Shown here piece by piece: positions 28,258-35,803 of a stretch of 64,000 nt of DNA. The DNA comes from Psychrobacter ciconiae (GTDB taxonomy: Bacteria; Pseudomonadota; Gammaproteobacteria; Pseudomonadales; Moraxellaceae): assembly GCF_904846055.1 (NCBI RefSeq), contig NZ_CAJGYV010000001.1, forward strand, positions 2,108,001 through 2,172,000, in the 5' to 3' direction. The position numbers were made by a program, and so were the translations under genes. Position 1 is the stretch's first letter. Every line of letters begins with the position of its first letter. A model generated the notes under the pieces. It was not told the DNA's origin, ran no database searches, and was given only the letters and a program-made list of their open reading frames with translations.

Positions 28258-29937
28258 ATTCGGTTTTGGCGCAGACTTCATTAAAGGTAACGTCAAAGTC
28301 ACCATCACGCCGTCTTGGTTTTGATAATTTGCATTATCAATAGCGACCGTGCCGCCGTGATGTGTGATGACTTGCTTGACCAGTGTTAACCCGAGTCCTG
28401 TGCCCTTTTTTGGGGCGCTACTTGAGCCGCTTTGGTGCGATAAACTAAAATAGCGCTCAAAAGCTTTTTCTAAGGCAAAATCGGGCAGGGCTTTACCATC
28501 ATTAAAAATACAAATACTGACCAGTGGCTTGTTTTGATGATTCACCCCTTTGCTATCGATAGCGATGATTACCTTTGATTTGGCAAAATAAATGGCATTG
28601 TCCATAATATTTTGCAGCGCTTGGGTCAACCAAAAGGTATCAGCAAGCACCAATAATTGCGGTAAATTTGTTTTAGCATAGTTTAAATTAATATGATTTA
28701 AAAAACTCTTGCCATCCATATGAAGCTCAATCGGTGCTAAGTGCTGCTGCTGAAGTTTAACGCTATTGTCTTTAATCAAGCTGTTCATAAGCGCTAATAA
28801 ATCGGTCGGTTGCTGATTGAGCTTAAACGACGGCTGCTCAACTTGCGATAAGAGTAATAAGCGGTCAATCAATTGCTGCATTTTAATGCTTTGCTCATTG
28901 ATGGTTTGACTGAGCATCAAGCGGTCTTCATCGTCCAAGCTGCCATCTTCAAGCAGCTCATTGCTGGCGCGAATCGCAGTCAGCGGGCTTTTAAGCTCGT
29001 GAGTTAGCGTGTGAACGTAATCGGTAACATAGCTCTTATTTTCTAAGCGATGCTTCATCGTTTCAATGGTGTCAGTTAAGCTGTTGAGCTCATTGCCTAA
29101 ATAAAAATGCGGCTTTTGGGTGTCTTCTGCAAGCGATTTGGCATATTGCGTGACCAGCGTAATGCTTTGCTTGAGCCACCATGCTACAAGCCCTGCTAAA
29201 AGTAGAGCAATGAGGCTCATGACAAGCGCGCTCATCAACATTCTGTGGCGAGTTTCAGTCAGATAAGGCAAAATGCTTGCCACTGATTTGCCAACGCTGA
29301 CCACGCCAATAAGTTTACCGGCATCATCGACTATCGGCTGAGCTACATAAACCGCCGTTTTATTGCGAGTTTGCAAGTTACTGGTGCTTCGCGTGCCAAA
29401 CTGACCTTTCAAGGTCAAATAAACATCGTTCCAGCGGCTGTAATCTTGACCTTCAGCGTTAAAAGGGGCGGCTAGGGAGTCGTAAATGACCACGCCTTTA
29501 GTATCCGTTACATAGATTCGGCTGCGCAAAAAATGCGTTGATAAATAGTGCTTACTGTTTTTTTCATCCGCCCTTTCTGAGTTTGCAAACATGGCATCAA
29601 GCTTGGCTTGATAATCCTCATTATAAAGCTGACCGCTGACAAGAGGGTCTTGCAAATTTACGGCAAGTAAGCGACTGGTATCTAGCAGCGTATCTTCGAT
29701 GACCTGATGCGCTGTGGGTCGAATATAGCCAAACATCTGCGTCAAAATCGCTGTCGCCGCCATTAACAATACCAAAGCAAGCGCAAGCCAAATGCGAAAA
29801 AAAATGCTTAAATTTAGCCATTTTCGTTGAGATTTTGCTTCAGTTTTTGGACTGCCAACCGCGTGTAATTTGGCATACCAATGGGCAGGATTGGCTTTTT
29901 GTGAAAGCTCTGTTTGCGGGGCGTTTGATTTGCTCAT
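28255..29937 (-). CDS. creC: Sensor histidine kinase CreC-like
   Basis: A 560-residue inner-membrane sensor kinase. The first membrane helix is at about 40-62 (IWLALALVLLMAATAILTQM); an extracytoplasmic sensor domain follows (SRIYVTDTKGVVIYDS is CreC-like) and a second helix lies at about 230-255. The phospho-acceptor His is in THELKSPLTAIRAS, the N-box in QNIMDNAIYFA and the G-box in GTGLGLTLVKQVITHHGG. Partner regulator gene creB lies 17 bp upstream. In E. coli CreBC responds to growth in minimal media and to cell-wall stress. No creD is nearby. ATG 29937 was chosen over a TTG at 29967 that would overlap creB. Confidence 0.85.
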   Translation of the reverse strand: MSKSNAPQTELSQKANPAHWYAKLHAVGSPKTEAKSQRKWLNLSIFFRIWLALALVLLMAATAILTQMFGYIRPTAHQVIEDTLLDTSRLLAVNLQDPLVSGQLYNEDYQAKLDAMFANSERADEKNSKHYLSTHFLRSRIYVTDTKGVVIYDSLAAPFNAEGQDYSRWNDVYLTLKGQFGTRSTSNLQTRNKTAVYVAQPIVDDAGKLIGVVSVGKSVASILPYLTETRHRMLMSALVMSLIALLLAGLVAWWLKQSITLVTQYAKSLAEDTQKPHFYLGNELNSLTDTIETMKHRLENKSYVTDYVHTLTHELKSPLTAIRASNELLEDGSLDDEDRLMLSQTINEQSIKMQQLIDRLLLLSQVEQPSFKLNQQPTDLLALMNSLIKDNSVKLQQQHLAPIELHMDGKSFLNHINLNYAKTNLPQLLVLADTFWLTQALQNIMDNAIYFAKSKVIIAIDSKGVNHQNKPLVSICIFNDGKALPDFALEKAFERYFSLSHQSGSSSAPKKGTGLGLTLVKQVITHHGGTVAIDNANYQNQDGVMVTLTLPLMKSAPKPN

Positions 29938-29954
29938 AAAGGTTATGTCAATAA

Positions 29955-30770
29955 TTAAGCCGGACAAAGACCATAACCCAAACCGCGATGGGTGAAAATC
30001 ACATCAATACTATCATCAACGCAAGCAAGCTGTTTACGGATGGATTTGATGTGGCTATCAATGGTTCTGGCAAGCCGGTGGTCAGGGTAATCGCTAACCG
30101 CTATTAATAATTGCTCGCGGCTAAACACCTGATTGGGCGCTTGCAAAAGGGTGAGCAGCAGTTTACGCTCGGTGTTACTCAAATCAAGCTTGGTCGATTG
30201 CCAAAATAACGAATAGTTAAGCGGCTGATACTGCCAAACACCAGAGTTGCAATGAAACGTAATGCCTTGAGATTGATTATCAGCGCTGTGAGTTTGATCG
30301 TTAATATGGTTTTGGGATTGGGTCAATTCACTGCCAGCCCGCTTCGATATTTCCGGTGATTGAGCCGTATCGGCAGCATGACGTTCGCCGCGCCGCCAAA
30401 TCGCATTAAGTCTTGCCACAAGTTCGCGCGGGCTAAAGGGCTTGGCGCAGTAATCATCGCCGCCTAAATCCAGCCCTGATATACGATCCACCTCATCACT
30501 GCGAGCCGTCAAAAACACGATTGGAATATCTTGAAGCGTGCCGATACTTGCTGATTGGCGAATCGTTCGACAAAGGCTTAGACCATCGCCATCTGGAAGC
30601 CCCACATCTAAAATAATCGCTGATAAGGATTGCGCTTCAGCGGATTTTAAATACGGCATCACGCTTGAAGCATGGTCAAGCCAAACCATCTGCCAGCCCT
30701 CGCGCTTACAAGTGATCTTAAGCGAGGTGGCGATAGCCGGATCATCTTCCACCAATAAAATTTGTGTCAT
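29955..30770 (-). CDS. creB: Response regulator CreB-like (OmpR family)
   Basis: A 271-residue response regulator. The receiver has the acidic pair in LLVEDDPAIA, the phosphorylated Asp in IILDVGLPDGDGLSL and the conserved Lys in DYCAKPFSPRELVARL. The C-terminal winged helix (LSNTERKLLLTLLQAPNQVF, RTIDSHIKSIRKQL, THRGLGYGL) binds DNA. A Ser/Gln/Asn-rich linker of about 45 residues (about 135-180) makes it longer than E. coli CreB (229). GAGGATATT precedes the ATG. It is first in a two-gene operon with creC. Confidence 0.87.
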   Translation of the reverse strand: MTQILLVEDDPAIATSLKITCKREGWQMVWLDHASSVMPYLKSAEAQSLSAIILDVGLPDGDGLSLCRTIRQSASIGTLQDIPIVFLTARSDEVDRISGLDLGGDDYCAKPFSPRELVARLNAIWRRGERHAADTAQSPEISKRAGSELTQSQNHINDQTHSADNQSQGITFHCNSGVWQYQPLNYSLFWQSTKLDLSNTERKLLLTLLQAPNQVFSREQLLIAVSDYPDHRLARTIDSHIKSIRKQLACVDDSIDVIFTHRGLGYGLCPA

Positions 30771-30943
30771 AATATCCTCAAGCAGCCGTGATTTTTTAAT
30801 TATCCTAGCATAACGGCGAAATTATGCGCTTATAACCCCCTGTAAAACTGTGGAAAATTGGTGAATCGCGCCAAAACTATCAAACCAAGCTGGTAAAATA
30901 GACGGCTAAAATTTAAAAGCTACCATTAAAATAGGGTTAAAAT

Positions 30944-31627
30944 ATGTCAAGTTCAGATAAAAAATATTTAGACAGAGTCATCGTCACACACAACCCAAAC
31001 CAAAAAAACATTACTAGCGCCGTCATTTGGCTTCATGGTCTTGGCGCAAGTGGTCACGATTTTGAGCCGATTGTCCCTGAACTTGGGTTGTCAGATGATT
31101 TGGCAGTTCGCTTTATTTTTCCTCACGCACCAAAGCGTCCGGTAACTATCAATGGCGGTTATATCATGCCGGCGTGGTATGATATTTTGGAAATGAGCAT
31201 TGAGCGTAAAGTCGATGTTGAACAAATAAAAGTATCAACACAGCAGATTTATGATTTGATTGACCGCGAAATCGAGCAGGGTGTTCGTCCTGAAAATATC
31301 GTCATTGCAGGATTTTCACAAGGCGGTGCGGTGGCGTATCATGTCGCGTTAGGATATCCTCAGCGTTTGGCAGGGCTGTTGGCATTGTCCACTTACTTAG
31401 CAACCAATGATGACATCGTTTATAGCACGGCTAATCAAAACCTGCCCATTTTAATTGAGCATGGCATTCATGATCCGGTAGTTCCAAGCGTTCTTGGTGA
31501 GCAAGCCGCGGCGTTATTGACTAAAAAAGGCTATCCGGTTGAATATAAAACCTATCCAATGGCGCATCAGGTTTGTCTGCCACAAATTAAAGGCATTGGC
31601 AATTGGCTCAACCAAGTATTGAGCTGA
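30944..31627 (+). CDS. Carboxylesterase / phospholipase-type alpha/beta hydrolase
   Basis: A 227-residue serine hydrolase of the carboxylesterase/acyl-protein-thioesterase family. The oxyanion region is VIWLHGLGASGHDF; the nucleophile is Ser in VIAGFSQGGAVAYH; Asp in HGIHDPVVP and His in YPMAHQVC complete the triad. This family hydrolyses short acyl esters or thioesters; the physiological substrate is unknown. AGGGTTAAAAT precedes the ATG. Standing alone, it precedes the ssrA gene. Confidence 0.9.
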   Translation: MSSSDKKYLDRVIVTHNPNQKNITSAVIWLHGLGASGHDFEPIVPELGLSDDLAVRFIFPHAPKRPVTINGGYIMPAWYDILEMSIERKVDVEQIKVSTQQIYDLIDREIEQGVRPENIVIAGFSQGGAVAYHVALGYPQRLAGLLALSTYLATNDDIVYSTANQNLPILIEHGIHDPVVPSVLGEQAAALLTKKGYPVEYKTYPMAHQVCLPQIKGIGNWLNQVLS

Positions 31628-31681
31628 TTTGTCAGTGCGGCTTTTAAAGCGTAATTTAATGTAATTGCAGTGGCTACTATC

Positions 31682-31710
31682 TTGATAAGTGATTCATTTA
31701 ATTATATAAT
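31682..31710 (+). promoter_or_regulatory. ssrA promoter
   Basis: TTGATA (31682-31687) and TATAAT (31705-31710) with exactly 17 bp between them, ending 14 bp before the mature tmRNA 5' end. Confidence 0.85.
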
Positions 31711-31724
31711 GATTGTCTTCAATT

Positions 31725-32083
31725 GGGGATGTTCTGGCTTCGACGCTGGTGATGAAACTCAATGATGCATGTCGAGAGTATATGTCCTCTCGTAAATCAA
31801 ACATATATTGTTATAGTCGCAAACGACGAAACTTACGCTCTAGCAGCCTAAGGGCTGCTTACTCAGTTGCCGATTACCTATAGTCGGTAAACTCAGTTGA
31901 AGCGCACGCATATAGGTTCGCCACAAGCGGTTGTCTTAACCGTTTGGGTTCAAACTTAAAGACTCGTCCAAGCCATCCTGACTGTCGGATCGGTGCGGAT
32001 TAAAGCTAAAGACAGAAGCTAAACATGTAGAGTCATGGGCGTAATGCCGGCGGACGCGGGTTCAACTCCCGCCATCTCCACCA
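31725..32083 (+). ncRNA. ssrA: Transfer-messenger RNA (tmRNA)
   Basis: A 359-nt tmRNA that rescues stalled ribosomes and tags the nascent peptide for degradation. The 5' end GGGGATGTTCTGGCTTCGACG and the 3' end GGTTCAACTCCCGCC-ATCTCCACCA form the tRNA-like half (GGGGAUG pairs with CAUCUCC, then ACCA encoded). The tag frame encodes ANDETYALAA then a stop. The strong promoter lies directly upstream. The 3' T-arm segment is a common integrase attachment site, and an integrase gene begins 151 bp downstream. Confidence 0.97.
31819..31851 (+). other. tmRNA tag-peptide reading frame
   Basis: GCA resume codon followed by codons for NDETYALAA and TAA. The encoded tag ends in the LAA degron recognised by ClpXP in other bacteria. 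Confidence 0.93.
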
Positions 32084-32187
32084 AACACTAATTTAGGGCA
32101 GACCGTCAGCCCTTTATTTTTGCGGCTTGTAAGGCAATCAGCCTACACCATAAGCCGCCCTAATACGTGGCAAACCTTGCAAAATTG

Positions 32188-32237
32188 CGGTATATTTTAC
32201 GGTATATTTTATACCGTCATGGAAATATACCGTCATG
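32188..32237. repeat. Direct and inverted CGGTATATTTTA repeats over the int start
   Basis: CGGTATATTTTA occurs twice in tandem (32188-32199, 32200-32211). ATACCGTCATG occurs twice (32211-32221, 32227-32237), its ATACCG arm being the complement of CGGTAT; the second copy includes the int start codon. The position suits integrase arm sites or an operator for int autorepression. Confidence 0.7.
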
Positions 32238-33473
32238 CCCTTAACTGATAGCCAAATCAAACGCCTAAAACCATCGAGCGCTTGCACCCCTAATAATCCT
32301 GATAAATACAGCGATGGCGATAACTTGCGCCTTTGGGTGCGTCATAGTGGCAGTAAGGCATGGGTAAGTGATTATAGTTTTAATGGCAAGCGCCAAAGCC
32401 TGACCATTGGCAAATACCCCACAATGGGGCTTGCCGATGCTCGCCAGCGCAACCAGCAAATAAAAGAACTGATAGCACAAGGCATTGACCCAAAGCAGGA
32501 CAAAAAGCAGCGCAAGGCTGAAAGTGATGGCGCAAAGTCTTTTGATGCCATAGCCCAGCGCTGGCATGACGACCGCAAAGCCTACATTGCAGACACCACT
32601 TATAGCCGTGATTATTCACAGTATGAGCGCGATATTAAGCCCGCTATTGGTCATTTAAGCATTGATGATATAACCGCCCCTGATGTGCTTGCCATTGGCA
32701 AAGCGATAGAGCAGCGCGGCGCTAATGAGATGGCACGGCGGGCAATCCGCCAAACAGGGCAGATATTCAAGCAAGCAATCCGTGAGGGCTTAATCACTCA
32801 TAACCCTGCCACAGACTTAACCGATGCTATCAAGATCAAAAAGACCGTTAATCATAAGCGCATCAACGTGCAAGAACTGCCAAAGCTGCTACAAAGCATT
32901 AATGCCTATGAGGGTGATATTTTGGTAAGGCTGGGCTTTTGGGTGATGTGCTACACGTTTGTGCGAACCAGTGAACTACGCTTCATGGAATGGTGCGAGA
33001 TTGATTATAAGCGCCGCCTTTGGACAATCCCCGCCAATAAGATGAAAGCGGGGCGGGTGCATATTGTACCGCTAGCGCCGCAAGTGATTGCCATTTTAGA
33101 GCAGATACGCGCCTTTGGCTTTTCGGATAAGTATGTTTTCTTTAATCCATCGACCCGCAAGCCATACAGCCAAAACGCCTTTATTACTGCCCTATGGCGC
33201 ATGGGCTATAAGGGGCGCATGACAGGGCACGGCTTTAGGGGGCTTGCCAGCACCACGCTACATGAACAAGGCTTTAAGCATGAAGCTATTGAGCTGCAAT
33301 TAGCCCACGATAGAGAGAATAAGATTAGCGCCGCTTACAATGGGGCACAGCACTTGCCTTATCGCATTGACATGATGAACCAATGGGCAGCTTTTATTGA
33401 TAGCGCCTATGCGGGCAAGCTGGATAACGTCATTCATGCAGACTTTAAACCAAAGGCACAAAAGCAAGGCTAA
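32235..33473 (+). CDS. int: Tyrosine recombinase / P4-type integrase
   Basis: A 412-residue site-specific recombinase. The N-terminal DUF4102-type arm-binding domain (MPLTDSQIKRLKPSS, DNLRLWVRHSGSKAWVSDY, SLTIGKYPTMGLADARQRN) is characteristic of P4-like integrases. The catalytic residues are visible: Arg in FVRTSELRFMEW, His-X-X-Arg in GHGFRGLASTTLHEQ and the Tyr nucleophile in ISAAYNGAQH. It appears intact. Its position just downstream of ssrA predicts tmRNA as the attachment site. There is no clear ribosome site, but repeats cover the start region and may regulate it. Confidence 0.94.
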   Translation: MPLTDSQIKRLKPSSACTPNNPDKYSDGDNLRLWVRHSGSKAWVSDYSFNGKRQSLTIGKYPTMGLADARQRNQQIKELIAQGIDPKQDKKQRKAESDGAKSFDAIAQRWHDDRKAYIADTTYSRDYSQYERDIKPAIGHLSIDDITAPDVLAIGKAIEQRGANEMARRAIRQTGQIFKQAIREGLITHNPATDLTDAIKIKKTVNHKRINVQELPKLLQSINAYEGDILVRLGFWVMCYTFVRTSELRFMEWCEIDYKRRLWTIPANKMKAGRVHIVPLAPQVIAILEQIRAFGFSDKYVFFNPSTRKPYSQNAFITALWRMGYKGRMTGHGFRGLASTTLHEQGFKHEAIELQLAHDRENKISAAYNGAQHLPYRIDMMNQWAAFIDSAYAGKLDNVIHADFKPKAQKQG

Positions 33474-33562
33474 GCCGCCAATGGCAGACCTATATTTAAT
33501 TTTTATAGCTTTTTAAATACAGTTAGGGGGTTATGTTTACGGCATCAATATAAATATAAGGC

Positions 33563-33750
33563 TTATTTATACTTACCTAAAAACGTGCCTAAACTGCCTA
33601 AATAGCGTCTAGCCCTTATATAGCAAAGGGTTGAGTCATTAAGACCCAATGCCTAAGCGTGCCTAAGTTGCCTTTATTTGCCTAAACCGTCAGTTATTTA
33701 AGCCTCTTTATTTATACTTACCTAAAAAGTCGCTAAAGTTGCTAAACTTT
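33563..33750. repeat. Iteron-like array of TGCCTAAR decamers with a 21-bp direct repeat
   Basis: TGCCTAAAC/T/G-type motifs start at 33586, 33595, 33650, 33660, 33669 (variant TGCCTTTAT) and 33679, so neighbours are 9-10 bp apart, one helical turn. Related CGCTAAAGT and TGCTAAACT follow at 33731 and 33740. A 21-bp direct repeat (33563-33583 and 33708-33728, core ACTTACCTAAAAA) brackets the array. The rest of 33474-33811 has no coding potential. Confidence 0.7.
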
Positions 33751-33811
33751 CCTATAGCCCCTTTGATGACGCCCGCGCTACTGCCTCCACAACGGATAAT
33801 AAGGAGTAATC

Positions 33812-34159
33812 ATGCAAAATATTATGATGATTAATGACCACAAAGCCATCATTCAATACGACCCTGAAATAGACCTATTCCGTGGTGAGTTTGTCGGCTT
33901 AAATGGCGGCGCTGATTTTTATGGGGATAGTATTAGTGCTTTAGAGCAAGAGGGCAAGCAGTCACTACAAGCCTTTTTGGACGTTTGCCAAGAGCAAGGC
34001 ATTACCCCTTACAAATCCTTTTCAGGTAAATTTGTCACCCGTCTGCCAAGTGAACTGCATGAGCAAGTCAGCACGATTGCTACCAGCCACGGCATGAGCC
34101 TTAATCAGTGGATAACCAACACGCTTGCCAATGCCGTTAAAAGTGAGAGCATGGCGTAA
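33812..34159 (+). CDS. HicB-family antitoxin-like protein without visible HicA
   Basis: A 115-residue protein of HicB architecture: an N-terminal partial RNase-H-like fold (IIQYDPEIDLFRGEFVGLNG, with DFYGDSISALEQEGKQSLQAF) and a C-terminal ribbon-helix-helix (FVTRLPSELHEQVSTIATSH, MSLNQWITNTLANAV). AAGGAGTAATC precedes the ATG. HicB proteins usually neutralise a HicA mRNA interferase encoded next to them; I see no HicA-like small ORF on either side. It may be an orphan regulator of the integrated element; the adjacent repeat array is a plausible binding region. Confidence 0.8.
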   Translation: MQNIMMINDHKAIIQYDPEIDLFRGEFVGLNGGADFYGDSISALEQEGKQSLQAFLDVCQEQGITPYKSFSGKFVTRLPSELHEQVSTIATSHGMSLNQWITNTLANAVKSESMA

Positions 34160-34390
34160 CAACTTTGCAAGGCTAGGAGTAATTACCCGAACGACAGCAA
34201 ACCACACCCTAACGCTGTCAGCGCCTTGCACCTTTTTGCTTTGGGTGTGAGCCTTGGAAATAGAACCTAATGAGATACTTAGCAATGATATAAAGACTTT
34301 AGACAGTCTAATGCTAAGCAATATTAATCTTAAAACAATGTTTATTTAAATATCAAAAGTATTTGTTAAAACGTGGATGAATAATAGCAA
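34160..34390. other. Non-coding tail of the ssrA-linked element
   Basis: About 230 bp with no ORF and no recognisable attachment repeat; probably the degraded right part of the integrated element. Confidence 0.4.
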
Positions 34391-34432
34391 TAAAAAAAAC
34401 CAGCACGATGCTGGTTTTTTTTATTGCCAAGC
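34391..34432 (-). terminator. Terminator of the rpsF-rpsR-rplI operon
   Basis: AAAACCAGCA and TGCTGGTTTT pair around CGA, with A/T runs on both sides, just beyond the rplI stop codon. Confidence 0.92.
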
Positions 34433-34439
34433 TTAAAGA

Positions 34440-34940
34440 TTACTCTTCTGAGTCGTCTTCTTCGCTGTCGTCAGCGGCAAAGTTGTCATCGCCATCTTCA
34501 GACAAGATCGTAACCAAAATGGTTGCCGTCACGTCGTGATGAAGCTGGATGTCAACGTTGTATTCACCCACTTGACGAAGTGAGCCTTCAGGCAATTTCA
34601 CTTCAGAGCGGTCAACTTCAAGACCTGAGTTGGTCAAGGCTTCAGCGATATCACGAGTGCCGATAGAGCCAAACAGCTTACCTTCGTCGCCTGATTTTGC
34701 GCGCATGATGACGTTAACGTCAGTCAAAGCGTCAGCACGAGCTTGAGCAGCGCTTAATTCTTCGGCTTCAGCAGCTTCAAGTTCAGCGCGGCGAGCTTCA
34801 AACTTTTCAATGTTTGCAGCAGTCGCAGGAAGGGCTTTGCCTTGCGGGATAAGGAAGTTACGACCGTAACCTGGTTTTACGTCGACAGTTTCACCGAGCT
34901 TACCAAGGTTGACGATACGCTGTAACAAAATAACTTGCAT
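34440..34940 (-). CDS. rplI: 50S ribosomal protein L9
   Basis: A 166-residue L9. The signature [20 protein letters not shown] and [20 protein letters not shown] is the rRNA-binding N-domain; a long helix (about 40-75) leads to the C-terminal domain ([30 protein letters not shown]). It is longer than E. coli L9 (149), owing to a very acidic tail ([18 protein letters not shown]) that does not belong to the fold. It is last gene of the rpsF-rpsR-rplI operon, 23 bp after rpsR. TGGAGTGACTC precedes the ATG. Confidence 0.97.
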   Translation of the reverse strand: MQVILLQRIVNLGKLGETVDVKPGYGRNFLIPQGKALPATAANIEKFEARRAELEAAEAEELSAAQARADALTDVNVIMRAKSGDEGKLFGSIGTRDIAEALTNSGLEVDRSEVKLPEGSLRQVGEYNVDIQLHHDVTATILVTILSEDGDDNFAADDSEEDDSEE

Positions 34941-34963
34941 GAGTCACTCCAGATAATCGGTAA

Positions 34964-35191
34964 TTACTGATGGTTGTCAGTGTACGGTAATAGCGCAAGG
35001 TAGCGAGCTTGTTTGATAGCGGTTGCTAGTTGACGCTGATATTTGGTAGACGTTCCGGTGATGCGGCTAGGAACGATTTTGCCATTGTCACTGATGTACT
35101 GTTTGAGCAATTCGACATCTTTATAATCGATGTGTTTGATGCCTTCAGCAGTGAAACGGCAGAATTTGCGACGGCGATAAAAACGTGCCAT
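34964..35191 (-). CDS. rpsR: 30S ribosomal protein S18
   Basis: A 75-residue S18 that pairs with S6 on the small subunit platform. The sequence [20 protein letters not shown] and the C-terminal [18 protein letters not shown] are invariant S18 features. AGGAGAATACTC precedes the ATG. It lies 16 bp after rpsF. No priB lies between rpsF and rpsR, unlike E. coli. Confidence 0.97.
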   Translation of the reverse strand: MARFYRRRKFCRFTAEGIKHIDYKDVELLKQYISDNGKIVPSRITGTSTKYQRQLATAIKQARYLALLPYTDNHQ

Positions 35192-35207
35192 GAGTATTCT
35201 CCTTTAA

Positions 35208-35606
35208 TTAGTCTTCACTGTTGTCGTTGTCGTCATGATCTTGACGGTTGTCTGAACGACGGTTAGCTTTACGAGCACGCTTTTCATCAGCGTTTTTGGC
35301 TAACTGTGACTCTTCGGTGATGGCTTCGTCACGGCGGATAACTAGGCTACGAATGATCGCGTCATTATAACGGAACAGCTCTTCAAGCTCAGCTAAGGTT
35401 TCGCCATCAGTTTCGATGTTGAATAACACGTAGTGGGCTTTGTGAATTTTGTTGATTGGGTAAGCAAGTTGGCGACGACCCCAATCTTCTAGGCGGTGGA
35501 TGACGCCATTGTTGTCTTGAACCAATTTGATGTAGCGCTCAACCATATTTACTACTTGGTCGCTTTGGTCTGGGTGTACAAGTAACACCACTTCGTAATG
35601 TCGCAT
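35208..35606 (-). CDS. rpsF: 30S ribosomal protein S6
   Basis: A 132-residue S6. [38 protein letters not shown] and [20 protein letters not shown] are diagnostic. The C-terminus is an Arg/Asn/Asp-rich tail (about 105-132), in the region where E. coli S6 is glutamylated; no poly-Glu acceptor is obvious here. It heads the operon. Its ribosome site AAGGAG lies in a hairpin that resembles the S6:S18 feedback leader. Confidence 0.97.
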   Translation of the reverse strand: MRHYEVVLLVHPDQSDQVVNMVERYIKLVQDNNGVIHRLEDWGRRQLAYPINKIHKAHYVLFNIETDGETLAELEELFRYNDAIIRSLVIRRDEAITEESQLAKNADEKRARKANRRSDNRQDHDDNDNSED

Positions 35607-35611
35607 AAGGA

Positions 35612-35658
35612 CTCCTTACGGATTAATCAGCCATCAACCCTATGTCGATGGCAAGGAG
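35612..35658 (-). promoter_or_regulatory. Candidate S6:S18 autoregulatory mRNA leader
   Basis: In the rpsF 5' UTR, CTCCTT (35658-35653) pairs with the ribosome site AAGGAG (35617-35612), and directly inside it GCCATC (35652-35647) pairs with GATGGC (35635-35630). An unpaired ATCCG stretch containing CCG lies next to the outer stem. A CCG bulge near the ribosome site is the hallmark of the S6:S18-binding leader. This is inferred from base pairing by eye. Confidence 0.6.
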
Positions 35659-35694
35659 ATTTATAAGCTAATCGCTTAGTTTATAAAGCGCCGT

Positions 35695-35723
35695 ATTATA
35701 GCATTATGATTTTGTGAACTCAA
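35695..35723 (-). promoter_or_regulatory. rpsF operon promoter
   Basis: TTGAGT (35723-35718) and TATAAT (35700-35695) with 17 bp spacing, about 90 bp before rpsF and directly ahead of the candidate leader. Confidence 0.8.
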
Positions 35724-35741
35724 TGAAAATCGGTGCTAAAT

Positions 35742-35769
35742 AAAAAAGCAGCAAAATATCATTGCTGCT
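35742..35769 (-). terminator. Terminator of the GYF/RDD gene
   Basis: On the minus strand AGCAGCAA and TTGCTGCT form a stem around TGATATT-like loop, followed by TTTTTTA; it lies 35 bp after the stop of the gene at 35804-36754. Confidence 0.8.
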
Positions 35770-35803
35770 GTATGAAAATCAATAATATCAAATCGCTCAA
35801 ATA

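Larger units (their letters stand above)
32084..34390. mobile_element. Remnant of an element integrated at the ssrA 3' end
   Basis: A P4-type integrase gene starts right after ssrA and reads away from it, the standard layout of satellites and islands using tmRNA as attachment site. The cargo is only a repeat-rich region and a HicB-like gene before core ribosomal-protein genes resume. I searched for a second copy of the ssrA 3' end to serve as the right attachment site and did not find one, so the right boundary (about 34390) is a guess and the element is probably degraded. Confidence 0.65.

Noticed and set aside
33474..33811. HicA toxin gene next to the HicB-like gene
   Set aside because: The stretch is filled with repeats and stop codons in all frames.
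33474..34390. Right attachment site duplicating the ssrA 3' end
   Set aside because: No copy of the CGCCATCTCCACCA-type sequence was seen.
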